From positions 47,676 to 111,675 of the forward strand of contig JBMOPD010000106.1 in assembly GCA_049323615.1 (NCBI GenBank): a stretch of DNA of 64,000 nucleotides, given 5' to 3'. A program made the position numbers and the translations under genes. The stretch comes from JBMOPD01 sp049323615. Lineage in GTDB: Bacteria; Bacillota; Desulfotomaculia; Desulfotomaculales; Desulfocucumaceae. This document shows, piece by piece, positions 17,111 through 25,156 of this stretch. Each line of letters opens with the position of its first letter. Positions within the stretch are counted from its first letter, which is position 1. The notes under the pieces were generated by a model, which worked only from the letters and a program-made list of their open reading frames with translations, made no database searches and was not told the origin of the DNA.

Positions 17111-17150
17111 AGCAAGAGGGGTCCCGAAAATGTTCGGGGCCCCCCTTGCT
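17111..17150. terminator. Long hairpin downstream of permease copy 2
   Basis: AGCAAGAGGGGTCCCGAA pairs with TTCGGGGCCCCCCTTGCT over about 18 bp with G-T and single mismatches around an AATG loop. It stands 26 bp beyond the stop of permease copy 2. There is no strong T-run, so it may stabilise or end the transcript. Confidence 0.55.
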
Positions 17151-17175
17151 GCCCGTTTAGGCTTCCACTTAATTT

Positions 17176-18396
17176 TTAGAGTTTCGCCTGGGTGGCCTGG
17201 GCCTGGGTATCCCGAAGTTCCCGCCTTTCCTTGGCGATACCCTTGACCAGCAGGTACAGGATGAAGGCGGTGATGCCGCAGGCCGCCGTAAGCACCACCA
17301 CCCCGGCGATGTTGGTGTACAGTATGTTCATCTGGTAATCCGCCCACCACTCGGGCTTCTTGGAAACCTCCACCAGGTAATGGTACATGGTGGCCTTGGT
17401 CTGCGGGGTAATGGACCCGGTGATGATGCTGGCCTTGTCGCCGGTGATGCCGTCGGCCTTGAGCAGGGCCTTGACGGCCTTGTCGTAGGACTGGGTGTAG
17501 AACCAGGCCACCTGCTTGAGCACCACCGACGCGAAGGCGAAGAAGCAGGCCAGTGAGTACACCAGGCGGATGGTGATGCCGTACACGTACTTGGTGCAGA
17601 CGGTGCCGAACTGGGCGCCCACCGCCGCGCCGCAGAGCATGATGCAGGCGGCGATCAGCTCAACCTTGCCCTTGACGCCCCAGGTGAAGCCCCCGTATGC
17701 CCCGGAGAACATGACCTCGAACAGGTCGGTGCCCACGGCCACCTTGGTGGGCACACCCAGGATGTAAATCAGTGACGGCACCCGCAGGAGGCCGCCGCCG
17801 ATGCCCAGGATGCCGGCCACCCACCCGCAGACTACACCCACGAAGATGCAGCTCCAGAGGGACATTCTCATCCGGGTGACCTTGTCGTAAAATACGGGAG
17901 GGATGTCTTTCAGCAGGTCATTGAGCCAGCGGGAGAACCTGTTGCCGACGATGTCCTTGACCTCTTTGCCGGTCTCCTTCTCTATCTTCCTGGCGCCCAG
18001 GTACTCTTTAAGCATGAAGAAGAACATGCAGAACAGCAGGACCATGTAGATGTAGCGCACCACCGGCCCCGCCAGCCCCCGCTTGTTCAGCCACATCAGG
18101 CACTGGGCGCCCACCTCCACGCCCGAGAAGGTCCCTACCAGCATGAATATGGCGATGGCCGCGCTGACGTGCCCGAACCTCCAGTGCCTGAAGCTGGACA
18201 CGATGGACTTGCCGGCCACGTGGGCCATGTCCGTGGCCACCGCGTAGACCATGGGAAAGCCGAATATGTTCAGGGCCGGGGTAACCAGCCAGGCCCCGCC
18301 GAGGCCGAAGTAGCCGCCCACCACGCCGACCGTGAAGCCGATCAGCAGTAGCGGCCACCACGCCATGTCAACGCCGCTTAATGGCATATGAAGCAT
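17176..18396 (-). CDS. TauE/SafE-family permease, copy 2
   Basis: This 406-aa TauE/SafE permease has the same sequence as copy 1 except the C-terminal residue (Leu for Ile). The domain layout is as in copy 1: two hydrophobic halves with Gly-rich signatures and a charged central loop. It ends a minus-strand module with its own 63-aa and 33-aa partner genes, which are diverged from those of module 1. That contrast points to gene conversion of the permease gene alone. Confidence 0.88.
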   Translation of the reverse strand: MLHMPLSGVDMAWWPLLLIGFTVGVVGGYFGLGGAWLVTPALNIFGFPMVYAVATDMAHVAGKSIVSSFRHWRFGHVSAAIAIFMLVGTFSGVEVGAQCLMWLNKRGLAGPVVRYIYMVLLFCMFFFMLKEYLGARKIEKETGKEVKDIVGNRFSRWLNDLLKDIPPVFYDKVTRMRMSLWSCIFVGVVCGWVAGILGIGGGLLRVPSLIYILGVPTKVAVGTDLFEVMFSGAYGGFTWGVKGKVELIAACIMLCGAAVGAQFGTVCTKYVYGITIRLVYSLACFFAFASVVLKQVAWFYTQSYDKAVKALLKADGITGDKASIITGSITPQTKATMYHYLVEVSKKPEWWADYQMNILYTNIAGVVVLTAACGITAFILYLLVKGIAKERRELRDTQAQATQAKL

Positions 18397-18401
18397 AAAA
18401 T
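17186..18401. repeat. 1216-bp exact direct repeat, copy 2
   Basis: This is the partner of 14682-15897. Upstream of the start codon, one mismatch is followed by seven more matching bases that include the ribosome site, then similarity is lost. Confidence 0.9.
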
Positions 18402-18456
18402 TTCACCTCACTTAATTAAATAATTCACATGAATGAGCGTCAAAAATTATTGCCTA

Positions 18457-18648
18457 TTAGTGACCGGGCAGTTGGTCTTCGTATTCTTTTTTATAGCTTC
18501 CCACGTTGATTCCGGTAAGTTTTATCACCACGTCCGCGATAACAGCCAGCCCGATACCTAAACCCGCCATGGTAGCGACCACCATCAGGCCGCTCATAAC
18601 TTTTGATGTTTTAGCCAGCCCGGCAGCCCACAAAAAGTAGTCGTACAT
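18457..18648 (-). CDS. Small membrane protein of permease module, 63 aa, copy 2
   Basis: This is the paralog of 15993-16184, with 11 substitutions, mostly conservative and within the hydrophobic part. The polar tail VGSYKKEYEDQLPGH is unchanged. It begins MYDYF with GGGGGG upstream. It lies between the 33-aa gene and permease copy 2. Confidence 0.8.
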   Translation of the reverse strand: MYDYFLWAAGLAKTSKVMSGLMVVATMAGLGIGLAVIADVVIKLTGINVGSYKKEYEDQLPGH

Positions 18649-18680
18649 GATTAACCCCCCTCATTTTTTCTTTTCCCGGC

Positions 18681-18782
18681 CTATCCCTGGAGGAACTTTA
18701 AAGTGGCCAGCAGGTAAAGCCAGTAGCCGACGCTTGCAGTGCAAAAGCAAACAATAAAAGCGCGTACAAGGAACTTAACCAT
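18681..18782 (-). CDS. 33-aa membrane microprotein of permease module, copy 2
   Basis: MVKFLVRAFIVCFCTASVGY... again ends in TLKFLQG. It is identical to the module 1 microprotein at 26 of 33 positions. AAAGGGGGG stands about ten bases before ATG 18782. Conservation of length, position and sequence in two diverged copies supports a real gene. Confidence 0.76.
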   Translation of the reverse strand: MVKFLVRAFIVCFCTASVGYWLYLLATLKFLQG

Positions 18783-18882
18783 AATAAGCACACCCCCCTT
18801 TCCTCCGATCATTTATGATCACCCCCCGGCGGGGGGTGGAACCGGACAGGTGTTATTTTTGGCCTGTTAGTCAAAATGTACA

Positions 18883-18898
18883 TGTGAATACATTCACA
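18883..18898. promoter_or_regulatory. Crp/Fnr-type operator palindrome, module 2
   Basis: TGTGA-ATACAT-TCACA is a perfect match to the Crp-type core. It lies 101 bp upstream of the 33-aa gene and just downstream of a possible TATAAA -10 box. Confidence 0.7.
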
Positions 18899-18992
18899 AT
18901 TATTTATAATATATAAGCCGGCTGTCTTCAAAACCCTGCCATGATGACACCCGACCTATCGTTTTTCGATTCGGACTATATTGTTTGATCCA

Positions 18993-19022
18993 ATTTTAAC
19001 AAACCGTATAATTTTCTGTCAA
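18993..19022 (-). promoter_or_regulatory. Sigma-A promoter of permease module 2
   Basis: On the minus strand TTGACA (19022-19017), an 18-bp spacer and TAAAAT (18998-18993). The first bases after -35 (GAAAA) match the promoter of module 1. Confidence 0.65.
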
Positions 19023-19193
19023 CCCATTTTTGCAAAAAAGTTGCGGGCAACTCATGTCACTACACAGACAACTTGAGTCCAGACAGAGTTGACTTTTTTT
19101 AACGTTGGGCCGGTTTAACAAACCTGAAATTTTATCGCTATAACGAGGAAAAATAAAAAATGGCTAATAGCTTTTAGAAAGGCGGGGGTTTAT

Positions 19194-20174
19194 ATGGATC
19201 AGGCTGTTGCCCGGATAGACGGGCACGAGGTGCGGCTGACCAACCTGGATAAGGTATTTTGGCCCGAGGGCCTTACCAAGGCCCACCTGGTGAAGTATTA
19301 CATGGATATCGCACCGGTGATCATACCCCACCTGCGAGACAGGCCCCTGGTGATGAAAAGGTACCCGGACGGTATCAACGGGGAATCTTTTTACCAGAAG
19401 GAATGCCCGGAATATGCCCCGGACTGGATCGAGACCTATCCGGTCCGCCATTCGGAAAAGGTGGTCAATTATATTGTCTGCAATGACGCGGCCACCCTGG
19501 CCTGGCTGGCCACCCAGGGCTGTATCGAGATACATGCCTGGCTTTCGGTGCTGGATAATGTGGACTGCCCGGATATCGCGGTGATGGACCTGGATCCTGC
19601 CGAAGGGGCCACCTTTGAAGATGTTTTGAATATCGCTATACTCTGCAGGCGGGCCATCTGGGAATTCGGGCTGGTGCCCTTTGTCAAAACCTCCGGGGCC
19701 AGCGGGCTGCATCTCTTTATTCCGATCAGGAATGAGTACCCTTTCCCGGCGGTTACCTCCGCCATGCAGCACATAGCCGGGCTGATCACCTCGGTCTATC
19801 CCCAAAAGGCCACCGTTGAGAGAACGGTGGCCAAAAGGAAGGGCAAGGTTTATCTCGATTACCTGCAGAACGGCAGGGGTAAGACCATGGCCTTTCAGTA
19901 CAGCCTGAGGCCGCTTCCGGGGGCCCCGGTGTCCACGCCTCTGCTTTGGGACGAGGTGGAAAAAAAGCAGGTGGAGCCCGGGTATTTTAACATCCGGACC
20001 ATTTTCACGCGGCTTGAAAAATACGGGGACATACTGGCTGACATGCCGAAATACAGGCAATCCATCAAAAATCTTTTAGCCGCTTCGGGTTTTACCATGG
20101 CCGGGGAAGTCAGGCGGAATGCCGTGCCCAAAGGACAGCCCGCCTATGCGCCGCTGAATTCTTCAGAGACATAA
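19194..20174 (+). CDS. ligD: LigD-type primase-polymerase (NHEJ polymerase, stand-alone)
   Basis: This 326-aa archaeo-eukaryotic primase-fold polymerase fills gaps at DNA ends during Ku-dependent joining. The catalytic acidic motif DLDP is at 132-135 (Asp132 and Asp134), SGASGLH at 167-173 binds the nucleotide triphosphate, and the third Asp is in YLDY (Asp222). The length matches the POL domain of fused LigD proteins, without ligase or phosphoesterase parts. GGCGGGGG precedes ATG 19194 by five bases. Its partners ligase (13389) and Ku (11976) are on the same strand, about 5 and 7 kb upstream. Confidence 0.92.
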   Translation: MDQAVARIDGHEVRLTNLDKVFWPEGLTKAHLVKYYMDIAPVIIPHLRDRPLVMKRYPDGINGESFYQKECPEYAPDWIETYPVRHSEKVVNYIVCNDAATLAWLATQGCIEIHAWLSVLDNVDCPDIAVMDLDPAEGATFEDVLNIAILCRRAIWEFGLVPFVKTSGASGLHLFIPIRNEYPFPAVTSAMQHIAGLITSVYPQKATVERTVAKRKGKVYLDYLQNGRGKTMAFQYSLRPLPGAPVSTPLLWDEVEKKQVEPGYFNIRTIFTRLEKYGDILADMPKYRQSIKNLLAASGFTMAGEVRRNAVPKGQPAYAPLNSSET

Positions 20175-20223
20175 ATAATAAATTTTTTGAGCCTGGGCAG
20201 GAAATCTATCACCAGTTCCCGAA

Positions 20224-21363
20224 ATGTCCATTTTGTATTATGGAAGAGATTACCGGGAAGTGAGTTTTTTGGAGGACAGGGAGTATTTCCTGGGCTGGCA
20301 GATGCTCCTTCCGGGAGCGGCCAAAAGGGTCTGGCACCTGATCGAGCGGTTCGGGTCCCCGGGAGATGCCTGGCAGGCCACCGAAAGACAGCTGGTGGAA
20401 ATTGGGGGGTTCACCTCCGGGTGCGCCCGCGAACTGGTTTTACGCCGCCGGGGGATAAGCCTTGAGGCCGGCATGGCGCTGCTGGAAAAGAAAGGGATCA
20501 ACTTTCTTTATCACGGCGGTCCCGGCTATCCGGAAATCCTCAAAAATATTTTCGACCCGCCGCCCGGACTTTTTGTCAGGGGGGAGATTATTGAAGGCGA
20601 CAGCCAGGCGGTGGCCATGGTGGGATCCCGGAAGGCCACCCGCTACGGAATGACCGTGGCCACAAAGCTGGCCGGTGAGCTGGCCCGGGCCGGTGTGACG
20701 GTGGTCAGCGGGATGGCCAGGGGGATTGATACCGCGGCGCACAGGGGCGCACTGGCCGCCGGAGGGCGGACCGTCGCCGTCCTGGGGTGCGGGGTGGACG
20801 TGGTTTACCCGAAGGAAAATAGGGAATTAATGGAGGAAATAGCCCTGTCGGGGGCAGTGATCAGCGAATTTCCCCCGGGGACCCAACCTCAGTCATGGCA
20901 TTTTCCGGTCAGAAACCGCATTATCAGCGGCCTGTCGGCCGGTGTGGTGATTGTGGAGGCCGCCGAGAGGAGTGGGGCCCTTATTACCGCCGACTTTGCC
21001 CTCGATCAGGGGCGGGATGTGATGGCGGTGCCGGGGAATATTACGTCGGAGCTGAGCCGCGGCCCCAACCGGCTGATCAGGCAGGGCGCCAAGCCGGTGG
21101 AAAGCGCCGGGGACATCCTTGAAGAAATGGGGCTGGGGCGGCTGTTCAGGACGGAGGAGCAGGAAAGGCCCAGGATAAACCTAAGCCCCGAGGAGGAGGC
21201 AGTCAGCAGCCTGCTTGACTTTGAACCGGTTACCCTGGACTCCCTGGTGGACCAGTCCGGCTTGCCTGCCCAGAAGGTTCTGGTGGCCCTGACCTTTCTG
21301 GAAATGAAAGGCATCGCCCGGCAGCTCCCCGGCAAGCTTTATATTGCAGACGGCCGCAGGTAA
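20224..21363 (+). CDS. dprA: DNA processing protein DprA
   Basis: This 379-aa protein loads RecA on incoming single-stranded DNA in transformation. An N-terminal helix-hairpin-helix-like region precedes the Rossmann core with GSRKATRYG (nucleotide-fold loop), VVSGMARGIDTAAH and VISEFPPGTQP, all diagnostic for DprA/Smf. The last ~65 residues form a winged-helix-like DprA C-terminal domain (LDSLVDQSGLPAQKVLVAL). ATG 20224 has no clear ribosome site, so the exact start is uncertain. It lies ahead of topA, the usual Firmicutes order. Confidence 0.92.
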   Translation: MSILYYGRDYREVSFLEDREYFLGWQMLLPGAAKRVWHLIERFGSPGDAWQATERQLVEIGGFTSGCARELVLRRRGISLEAGMALLEKKGINFLYHGGPGYPEILKNIFDPPPGLFVRGEIIEGDSQAVAMVGSRKATRYGMTVATKLAGELARAGVTVVSGMARGIDTAAHRGALAAGGRTVAVLGCGVDVVYPKENRELMEEIALSGAVISEFPPGTQPQSWHFPVRNRIISGLSAGVVIVEAAERSGALITADFALDQGRDVMAVPGNITSELSRGPNRLIRQGAKPVESAGDILEEMGLGRLFRTEEQERPRINLSPEEEAVSSLLDFEPVTLDSLVDQSGLPAQKVLVALTFLEMKGIARQLPGKLYIADGRR

Positions 21364-21450
21364 CAAATATAATTTTAAAAAAAAACTTTCCGGTTAATAA
21401 TAGCGGTTGTATAAGGAAAGGGGACACACCTGCTGAAGCTTGGGTATTTC

Positions 21451-21474
21451 TTTGTGGACAGGAATGTCCCCAAA
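21451..21474. repeat. Hairpin with GGAA loop (REP-like)
   Basis: TTTGTGGACA-GGAA-TGTCCCCAAA folds into a stem with a GNRA-type loop in the dprA-topA gap. A GGGGACACACC string lies just before it (21420-21430). It looks like a dispersed REP-type element. Confidence 0.4.
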
Positions 21475-21515
21475 TAATGATGAAGTATTAAGGAAGTAAC
21501 AAGAGGGTGTAATAC

Positions 21516-23738
21516 TTGGGAAAAACGTTGGTAATTGTGGAGTCGCCGGCCAAGGCCAAAAGTATAGGAAAGTTTCTCGGCAACAAGTATTTTGTCAAGG
21601 CTTCCATGGGACATCTCAGGGATTTGCCCAAAAGCCAGTTCGGGGTGGACCCGGACAGGGGCTTTGAGCCTAAATATATTGCCATCAGGGGCAAGGGAGA
21701 AATTATCAAAGATCTGAAGGCGGCGGTAAAAAAAGCCGACCGGGTCCTGCTGGCGTCCGACCCCGACCGTGAGGGCGAGGCCATAGCCTGGCATCTAATG
21801 CACCTGCTGGACCTGGCGCCGGATGAATATTGCCGGATAGAGTTCAACGAGATAACCAAAAACGCCATCCAGGGCGCCATCAGGAACCCGCGCCCCATAG
21901 ATTACAACCGCGTTTACGCTCAGCAGGCCAGGCGCATCCTGGACCGCCTGGTGGGTTACAAATTAAGTCCGTTGCTCTGGAAAAAGGTCAAAAAGGGCTT
22001 GAGCGCGGGGCGCGTGCAGTCCGTGGCCGTACGCCTGATCTGCGACCGCGAGGAAGAGATCCAGTCCTTTGTGCCCGAGGAATACTGGACATTGACGGCC
22101 AAGCTGGCCAGGCCGGGCGGGGAACCCTTTGAGGCCAAACTGTTCAGGATTGGGGATCAGAAGGCGGACATCCCCGATGAAGCCAGGAAAAATGAAATAC
22201 TCAGCGATCTTAAAGGCAAGGTTTACCAGGTGGCCAGGATTGTGCGCAGGGAAAAGCTGCGCCAGCCCCCGGTCCCCTTCATCACCAGCACCCTGCAGCA
22301 GGAGGCTTACCGCAAGCTGAACTTCACCGCCAAGAAAACAATGCTGGTGTCCCAGCAGCTTTACGAGGGCATTGACCTGGGAAAAGAAGGGCCGTCCGGC
22401 CTGATCACCTATATCAGGACAGATTCCACCAGAGTGTCCGATACCGCCCGGCAGGAGGCCGCCCAGTTTATCAACAGCCGTTACGGAAAAGAATTTGCGG
22501 CCAAAAAGGCCAGACAGGCTGCCGCCAAGGGGCGGATACAGGACGCCCACGAGGCCGTCAGGCCCACCTCGGTAGGCAGAGAGCCGGATTCGATAAAAAT
22601 GTATTTGTCAAATGACCAGTACAGGCTGTACAAATTGATCTGGGACCGCTTTGTAGCCAGCCAGATGAGCCCGGCGGTGATTGACACCACCAGCGTGGAA
22701 ATAAAGGCCGGCAACTATATTTTCCGGGCCACCGGCTCGATCATAAAATTCCCGGGTTTCATGAAAGTTTACACCGAGTCCCGGGATGACCAGGAGGACG
22801 AGGATAACAGGGTCTTACCGGAACTCAACGAGGGTGACCTGCTGGAGAAAAAATCCCTGACCCCAAAGCAGCACTTTACACAGCCCCCGCCCCGCTACAC
22901 CGACGCCACCCTGATCAAAGCCCTGGAAGAAAAAGGTATAGGCCGGCCCAGCACTTACGCCCCCATTGTGGAGACCATTCAAAAGCGGGGCTATGTGGTG
23001 AAGGAAAAGAAACAGTTTTTCCCCACCGAACTGGGCATAGTGGTGGTCAATTTGTTGAAGGAATATTTTAAAGACATCATCGATGTTGAATTTACCGCCG
23101 CCATGGAAGATAAGCTGGACGAGGTGGAGGAGGGCGAAGTGGAGTGGTCCGGGGTGCTGAGGAATTTTTACATGCCCTTCAAGGCCACCCTGGCCAAGGC
23201 TGAAAAGGAAATAGGCCATGTTGAGGTGGCCGATGAGGTTACCGGTGAACAGTGCGAGATCTGTTCCCGCAACCTGGTGGTTAAGATGGGCCGCTACGGG
23301 AAATTCCTGGCTTGCCCGGGCTTTCCCGAGTGCCGTTTCACCAAGCCGCTGCTGGAGCCCACGGGAGTAAAATGCCCCGAATGCTCCGGCGAGCTGGTTT
23401 TGCGGAGAAGCAAGAAGGGGCGCACCTTTTACGGGTGCAGCAATTATCCGGACTGCCAGTTTACGGTCTGGGACCGCCCCAGCCCGGAAAAATGCCCCGT
23501 TTGCGGCGGCCTGACAGTCTATAAGAAATCCAGGGGGAAAGAGCGAATTAAATGTGTGTCACCCAACTGCCCGGCCGGTGAAAAAACCACAAAAACGGAG
23601 ATAAGCGGTGAAAAGAAGGTTAAAAAAGCGGGAGCGGCAGCCCGGAAGGCTGGAACCGGGGGTAAAAGAAAATTGGCAGGCAAGGCAGCTTCCGGCAGCC
23701 AAAAGAAAAAAGGAGGCAGGGCAGCCGCCGGCAGGTGA
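21516..23738 (+). CDS. topA: DNA topoisomerase I
   Basis: This type IA topoisomerase (740 aa) relaxes negative supercoils. The N-terminal Toprim domain (LVIVESPAKAKSIGKFLG; DPDREGEAIAWH) and the active-site Tyr299 in TYIRTDSTR are present. Two Cys4 zinc fingers of the topA type (CEIC...CPGFPEC and CPEC...CSNYPDC) and a third (CPVC...CVSPNC) follow. It ends in a Lys/Ala/Gly-rich basic tail of about 45 residues. The start is TTG 21516 with AGGGTG six bases upstream. It begins the conserved block topA-trmFO-xerC-hslV-hslU-codY. Confidence 0.96.
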   Translation: MGKTLVIVESPAKAKSIGKFLGNKYFVKASMGHLRDLPKSQFGVDPDRGFEPKYIAIRGKGEIIKDLKAAVKKADRVLLASDPDREGEAIAWHLMHLLDLAPDEYCRIEFNEITKNAIQGAIRNPRPIDYNRVYAQQARRILDRLVGYKLSPLLWKKVKKGLSAGRVQSVAVRLICDREEEIQSFVPEEYWTLTAKLARPGGEPFEAKLFRIGDQKADIPDEARKNEILSDLKGKVYQVARIVRREKLRQPPVPFITSTLQQEAYRKLNFTAKKTMLVSQQLYEGIDLGKEGPSGLITYIRTDSTRVSDTARQEAAQFINSRYGKEFAAKKARQAAAKGRIQDAHEAVRPTSVGREPDSIKMYLSNDQYRLYKLIWDRFVASQMSPAVIDTTSVEIKAGNYIFRATGSIIKFPGFMKVYTESRDDQEDEDNRVLPELNEGDLLEKKSLTPKQHFTQPPPRYTDATLIKALEEKGIGRPSTYAPIVETIQKRGYVVKEKKQFFPTELGIVVVNLLKEYFKDIIDVEFTAAMEDKLDEVEEGEVEWSGVLRNFYMPFKATLAKAEKEIGHVEVADEVTGEQCEICSRNLVVKMGRYGKFLACPGFPECRFTKPLLEPTGVKCPECSGELVLRRSKKGRTFYGCSNYPDCQFTVWDRPSPEKCPVCGGLTVYKKSRGKERIKCVSPNCPAGEKTTKTEISGEKKVKKAGAAARKAGTGGKRKLAGKAASGSQKKKGGRAAAGR

Positions 23739-23796
23739 TGCTCGTGGGCTACCTTGTTATCAATTTCCAATTCCCGACTTAGGCAGGGGGTATAGA

Positions 23797-25101
23797 TTGG
23801 ATTTTGCTACGGTTATCGGAGCCGGGTTGGCCGGGTCCGAGGCGGCCTGGCAGCTGGCCCGGATGGGTGTAAAGGTAAAACTGTATGAGATGAGACCGCA
23901 GAAGAGCACTCCGGCCCACAAGACCGGCGGGTTCGCCGAGCTTGTCTGCAGCAATTCCTTTCGGGCCGCCTCTCTGGAAAACGCGGTGGGTTTACTAAAG
24001 GAAGAGATGCGCCGGCTGGATTCACTGATCATGTTATGTGCCGACCGCCACCGGGTGCCCGCCGGCGGGGCGCTGGCGGTGGACCGGAACCTTTTTTCCT
24101 CCGCCGTCTCCGAAGCCCTGGAAAATAACGGACTGGTGAATGTGGTAAGGCAGGAGGTGGAGTCTATTCCCGGCCAGGGTGTGGTCGTCCTGGCCACCGG
24201 GCCCCTTACCTCGGAGACCATGTCACAGTCCATCAGGGATCTTACCGGACAGGAATACTTTTATTTTTATGATGCGGTGGCCCCTATTATCACCCTGGAA
24301 TCGGTCAACATGGAAAAAGCCTTTTTTTCTTCCAGGTATGGCAAAGGGGAAGGACATTACATAAACTGTCCCATGGACCGGGAGGAATATGTCAGGTTCC
24401 GGGAAGATCTGGCCCGCGCCGCCAGGGCTCCCAGAAAAGAGTTTGAAAAGGAAATCAATTTCGAGGGGTGCATGCCCATTGAGGTGCTGGCCGCCCGGGG
24501 GGAGGACACCATGCGCTACGGCCCTCTGAAGCCGGTGGGGCTGACCGACCCGAAAACCGGCCGGAGGCCCTACGCGGTGGTCCAGCTGAGGCAGGATAAC
24601 GCCGCCGGAACTCTCTACAACATGGTGGGATTCCAGACCCACCTCAAGTGGAGTGAGCAGCAAAGGGTGTTCAGAATGATTCCGGGCCTGGAAAATGCCG
24701 AGTTTGTGCGGTACGGGGTGATGCACCGCAATACATACATAAACTCGCCCAGGCTGCTGGAACCCACCTATGAGTGCAGAGTCAGGCCCGGTCTGTTTTT
24801 TGCCGGACAGATTACCGGGGTTGAAGGCTACGTGGAATCGGCCTCCGCCGGCCTGGTGGCGGGGATTAACGCCGGCCTGCTGCTGAATGGTAAAAAGCCG
24901 CTTGTTTTCCCCCCCGAGACCGCCCACGGATCCCTGGCCCGGTACATCACCAGCGCCGACCCCGATAATTTTCAGCCCATGAATGTAACCTTCGGGCTTT
25001 TCCCGCCCCTGGAAAACCCGGTGCGGGACCGCAGGCAGAGAAACGCCTTGATCTCCGAAAGGGCCCTTAAAACGCTGGAAGAGTTTAAGCTATTACTGTA
25101 G
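23797..25101 (+). CDS. trmFO: Folate-dependent tRNA (uracil-54-C5)-methyltransferase
   Basis: TrmFO makes ribothymidine-54 in tRNA using methylenetetrahydrofolate and FAD. The FAD-binding VIGAGLAGSEAAWQLA is at the N-terminus, followed by the diagnostic STPAHKTGGFAELVCSNSFR; PLTSE and the GQITGVEGYVESAASG-type C-terminal FAD motif are present. TTG 23797 is chosen as start (AGGGGG six bases upstream), giving 434 aa, the normal length; the frame is open further upstream but would overlap topA out of family length. Confidence 0.94.
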   Translation: MDFATVIGAGLAGSEAAWQLARMGVKVKLYEMRPQKSTPAHKTGGFAELVCSNSFRAASLENAVGLLKEEMRRLDSLIMLCADRHRVPAGGALAVDRNLFSSAVSEALENNGLVNVVRQEVESIPGQGVVVLATGPLTSETMSQSIRDLTGQEYFYFYDAVAPIITLESVNMEKAFFSSRYGKGEGHYINCPMDREEYVRFREDLARAARAPRKEFEKEINFEGCMPIEVLAARGEDTMRYGPLKPVGLTDPKTGRRPYAVVQLRQDNAAGTLYNMVGFQTHLKWSEQQRVFRMIPGLENAEFVRYGVMHRNTYINSPRLLEPTYECRVRPGLFFAGQITGVEGYVESASAGLVAGINAGLLLNGKKPLVFPPETAHGSLARYITSADPDNFQPMNVTFGLFPPLENPVRDRRQRNALISERALKTLEEFKLLL

Positions 25102-25156
25102 GACTTATTGGTCCGGAGATAAATTCCTGTATTCTGACAGTTAGGAGTCGCCCCAA

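Larger units (their letters stand above)
18783..19193. other. 411-bp gap: divergent control region of module 2 and ligD polymerase
   Basis: No gene is seen. Toward the minus strand it holds, in order of transcription, a TTGACA promoter (19022-18993), a leader hairpin (about 18958-18915, GTCGGGTGTC with GACAGCCGGC), a possible second promoter (TTGAAG-17-TATAAA, about 18932-18904) and a TGTGA-N6-TCACA palindrome (18883-18898). Toward the plus strand, TTGACT at about 19090 is a possible -35 for the polymerase gene, with no convincing -10. Confidence 0.5.

Noticed and set aside
14672..18401. The 1.2-kb repeat as an insertion sequence
   Set aside because: The repeated DNA encodes only a permease, has no terminal inverted repeats or target duplications, and its partner genes are also paired but diverged.
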